NCBI GenBank assembly: GCA_026826555.1
Contig: JAKSZT010054335.1
Location: 2,099,049-2,163,048, forward strand
From: Tolypeutes matacus
Taxonomy: Eukaryota; Chordata; Mammalia; Cingulata; Chlamyphoridae
Reading direction: 5' to 3'
Length of the DNA stretch: 64,000 nucleotides
Positions 61,601 through 64,000 of this stretch are shown piece by piece. Every line of letters begins with the position of its first letter. Position 1 is the stretch's first letter. A program made the translations under genes and the position numbers. Below the pieces are notes generated by a model that did no database searches, was not told where the DNA came from, and worked only from the letters and a program-made list of their open reading frames with translations.

Positions 61601-62835
61601 ATCCTAGTTGACCACGTAAGATTCACATATGAAGGGGTTTTTAAAAAAACTAAAACTTCCTGCATGTGAACTTAGGTTAGTTAATAAAAGTATTGTATGC
61701 AGACTATGGGAAATGCTCATTTTGCAGTGTCCTATAGTGGTCAGACTCTCTCCAGAGCACTTTGTTCGGTACCAGGCAGGACAATAAACATGAGCATTGA
61801 CAAACTGGAAAGCAGTCAAGAGGAAACCCTGCCCCCCAAAAAGATGAGTGAAGCAGCCAGGGGTACCCACGTGGGGAGAAGTGAAGGTAAGATATTGCTT
61901 GTGTGGAGGAGATTCAGAATTACACGTGCAGTAATTCATTTTAGTTCCATTTTGCCACTTCTTATATGCCTTTGACTTGGACCAAAACTTGCTAATATGT
62001 TTTACTAGAGAATTGGCCCAGGCACTGTTTTAAGTTTCTTCCTGATAGAAAAGCCTATGATGTGATAGGCTCTTCCTGTAGCAGAGGGAATGGACTCTCC
62101 AGAGAGAAACTGGCTTCAGCCACACATGGAGAAGAACTTTCTGAGAAGCCCACTGTGGAGCAGGAAGCGAATCGGCTGCCTTGTGGGCTAGAAAGCACCT
62201 TCCCGGAGGCACAAGAAGAACCTCTCAGAGTGGAAAGCGAGAACGGTGCCATGTTCTTCCAGGCCACAGGCGTTTCCCAACACTTATTTTCTAGGGCGGG
62301 GCTGGGCTGCCACACCCACCACCCATCAGGGTTAATTACCAGAGCCGAGGTCACAACTCATTCTTGAAGTGTGGTCTCTTCATTTTAAGTGACTTGGTTT
62401 CATCCACCTGCCATGTAATTGTGGATATTTTTATCAGTCTCCTTGTCCGAAAATTAGACTTGCTCTTTATAGTTCAGTAGCAGGTGTTACAAATGTAAGT
62501 GATTTTCACTTTTACAAATATGAGCTGATTTGTTATTTGATGAAAGATGATTCTCCATGAAAGAGATGATCATGAAGAATAATTTTTCATCTGGAGGTAT
62601 GTCTATGCAGTTGAAATAACCTGGTTAGAGGGTGGCCAGCATGACTTGGGGGGGTCCAGCTTGCTTTTTGCTGGGCCCTGATACTTGCACCTCCACCCGT
62701 GCCCCTGTGAGAGAACCACAGCTCTGTTTTTATGTACCGTCTGTTATAGTTGGCACCGCACCTGTGTATCATTTTGTATTCTGATATTTTAAATTTTATA
62801 TCCTGCATTAGCTCCTTGTGAATAAAATTATTCAA
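61601..62835. other. Unassigned sequence; no gene supported
   Basis: Short frames of about 90-100 codons without recognisable content. Confidence 0.4.
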
Positions 62836-62839
62836 AAAC

Positions 62840-63085
62840 GTAATTTGTAATGACTCTTGTATGACATTCCATTTATTTAATCATCGTCTTATTGTGTGAT
62901 TAAGTTGTTCCCAATTCCCACTATTATAAATAATACTGCAGTGAACATCTTTGTCTGCATTTTTATTATTTCTTTCAAGTAGATGTCCCAAAACACAACG
63001 GCTACCTCTAGTTATATTTCTAAGGCTTTTGATGCATTTTGTCAAATTGTTTTCAGAAAAACGTTGTTACTCACTCGGCACCAGC
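62840..63085 (-). mobile_element. Old antisense L1 3' fragment
   Basis: 'ttgttcccaattcccactat', 'tataaataatactgcagtga', 'acatctttgtctgcattttt' and 'gtcaaattgttttcagaaaa' are antisense L1 3' wording. Confidence 0.65.
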
Positions 63086-64000
63086 AGGTGGTGATGCCTG
63101 TCTCAACCAGCCTCCGTCAGCGTGGCAAGAGGCTCAAAGAAAACAATACTTTGCCACCTGGCTAGGCAAAATGATGCCATTGTTGTAGTTAACAATTATT
63201 AAACCATAACTGAGGGATTTTTTTTTTACTGAGTTATGAATAATTCAAATTTCCTTTTCTGCGTATTAGTCTCTGCTCTGAGCAGAGTATAATTGCTTTT
63301 TCCTTAGTCATATGAAGGGCACACATTTCTTCCCCCAGGAGAATGACTCAGCCTGCATGGTTCAGTATAATTATCATCACCTCCTGGAAAGAGCTACAGA
63401 TGCCTTTCGGCTCTGACCTTGCCCATGTACAAAAGACCCCGCACTCCTACTGCCGTCACTTGAAGCACTTATCAAACAATAGTTAACTTCCGTGGGCAAC
63501 CGATCCAGGGATTCCCTGAAGACCAGGGAAGGCTTTCAGTCCCCACCTTCTAACGTACCTCCAGGAGAAGCAACCAGTCAACCACCTGATATAGATGACG
63601 TGATCAACTGATTCATCCAGCAGTCTGAGTGAGCGTGGATTTTCAAGGAAAACTTCAAGTACACATCTATGCATCGATGTTGAGAAAGAGATAGATGTCG
63701 ATTGTAGATATAGGTATAGATTATATAGATAGAGATAAATATAGATATCAATCATGATATGGATGAGAGAAATAAAGGGCAAATGGGAGAAAGCAAGAAG
63801 AAAACGAAAGGACGTATTTAGCAACACGCTCTCCCACTTTGGCCCCATACTGCCAACTAAATTGCTGGGGTTCTCCTGCCTGGTCTAAGAGCTCTGGGAA
63901 GTATTGCTTGCACCTGCCCAGACCCCTAGCTCCTCCCTTTTCCTGGAAGCCAGGCAGTCTACCTGGAAATCTCTTCTCAATAAGCAACTTCTGCTACGTT
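63086..64000. other. Unassigned sequence with a small GATA-like patch near 63690-63750
   Basis: No gene is supported. The patch is an imperfect run of gatata/tagata units. Confidence 0.4.

Overview
This is a 64-kb piece of a placental mammal nuclear genome. The many tRNA-Ala-like SINEs with the armadillo 'gg(a)agcagatgtggctcaagc' head point to Xenarthra, most likely the armadillo Dasypus (inference from SINE type; no search was run). It is gene-poor. The only intact protein-coding gene I can support is the single coding exon of the chemokine receptor CCR3, on the minus strand at 45871-46950. It has a splice acceptor just upstream of its start and a candidate poly(A) signal about 380 bases past the stop.

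Layout. 1-7.6 kb: old L1 fragments, one SINE, and a processed HNRNPA1 pseudogene (3510-4972) with a 9-bp target-site duplication (TSD). 7.6-16 kb: mostly unassigned or unique DNA with L2, MIR and MER5-type relics and one SINE. 16-21.4 kb: an antisense L1 into which an RRAGC retrocopy (17859-19846, minus, perfect 17-bp TSD) and an unidentified 961-bp segment were inserted, then an L1 3' region carrying a SINE. 21.4-32.9 kb: LTR-type relics, a Tigger DNA-transposon fossil that still encodes the start of its transposase, SINEs, microsatellites, and a short L1-like insertion with TSDs. 33-42.8 kb: largely unassigned DNA with L2 and hAT relics and one 864-bp L1-like insertion. 42.8-45.4 kb: two L1-like 3' ends in inverted orientation, immediately downstream of CCR3. 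45.4-47 kb: CCR3. 47-64 kb: CCR3 upstream or intronic DNA, SINEs, a nearly complete but decayed L1 (51.6-57.8 kb), an ancient repeat split by an L1-like insertion, and a 440-bp GATA microsatellite with higher-order structure.

CCR3 is a cell-surface GPCR for eotaxin-type chemokines. In other mammals it sits in a cluster with CCR1, CCR2 and CCR5; none of those is in this window, and the 5' non-coding exon(s) should lie to the right of 46961. I found no previously undescribed biological system. The items most worth a second look are the CCR3 start and splice call, the RRAGC retrocopy that seems to derive from an exon-skipped mRNA, the unidentified 961-bp insertion, and the inverted L1-like pair beside CCR3.
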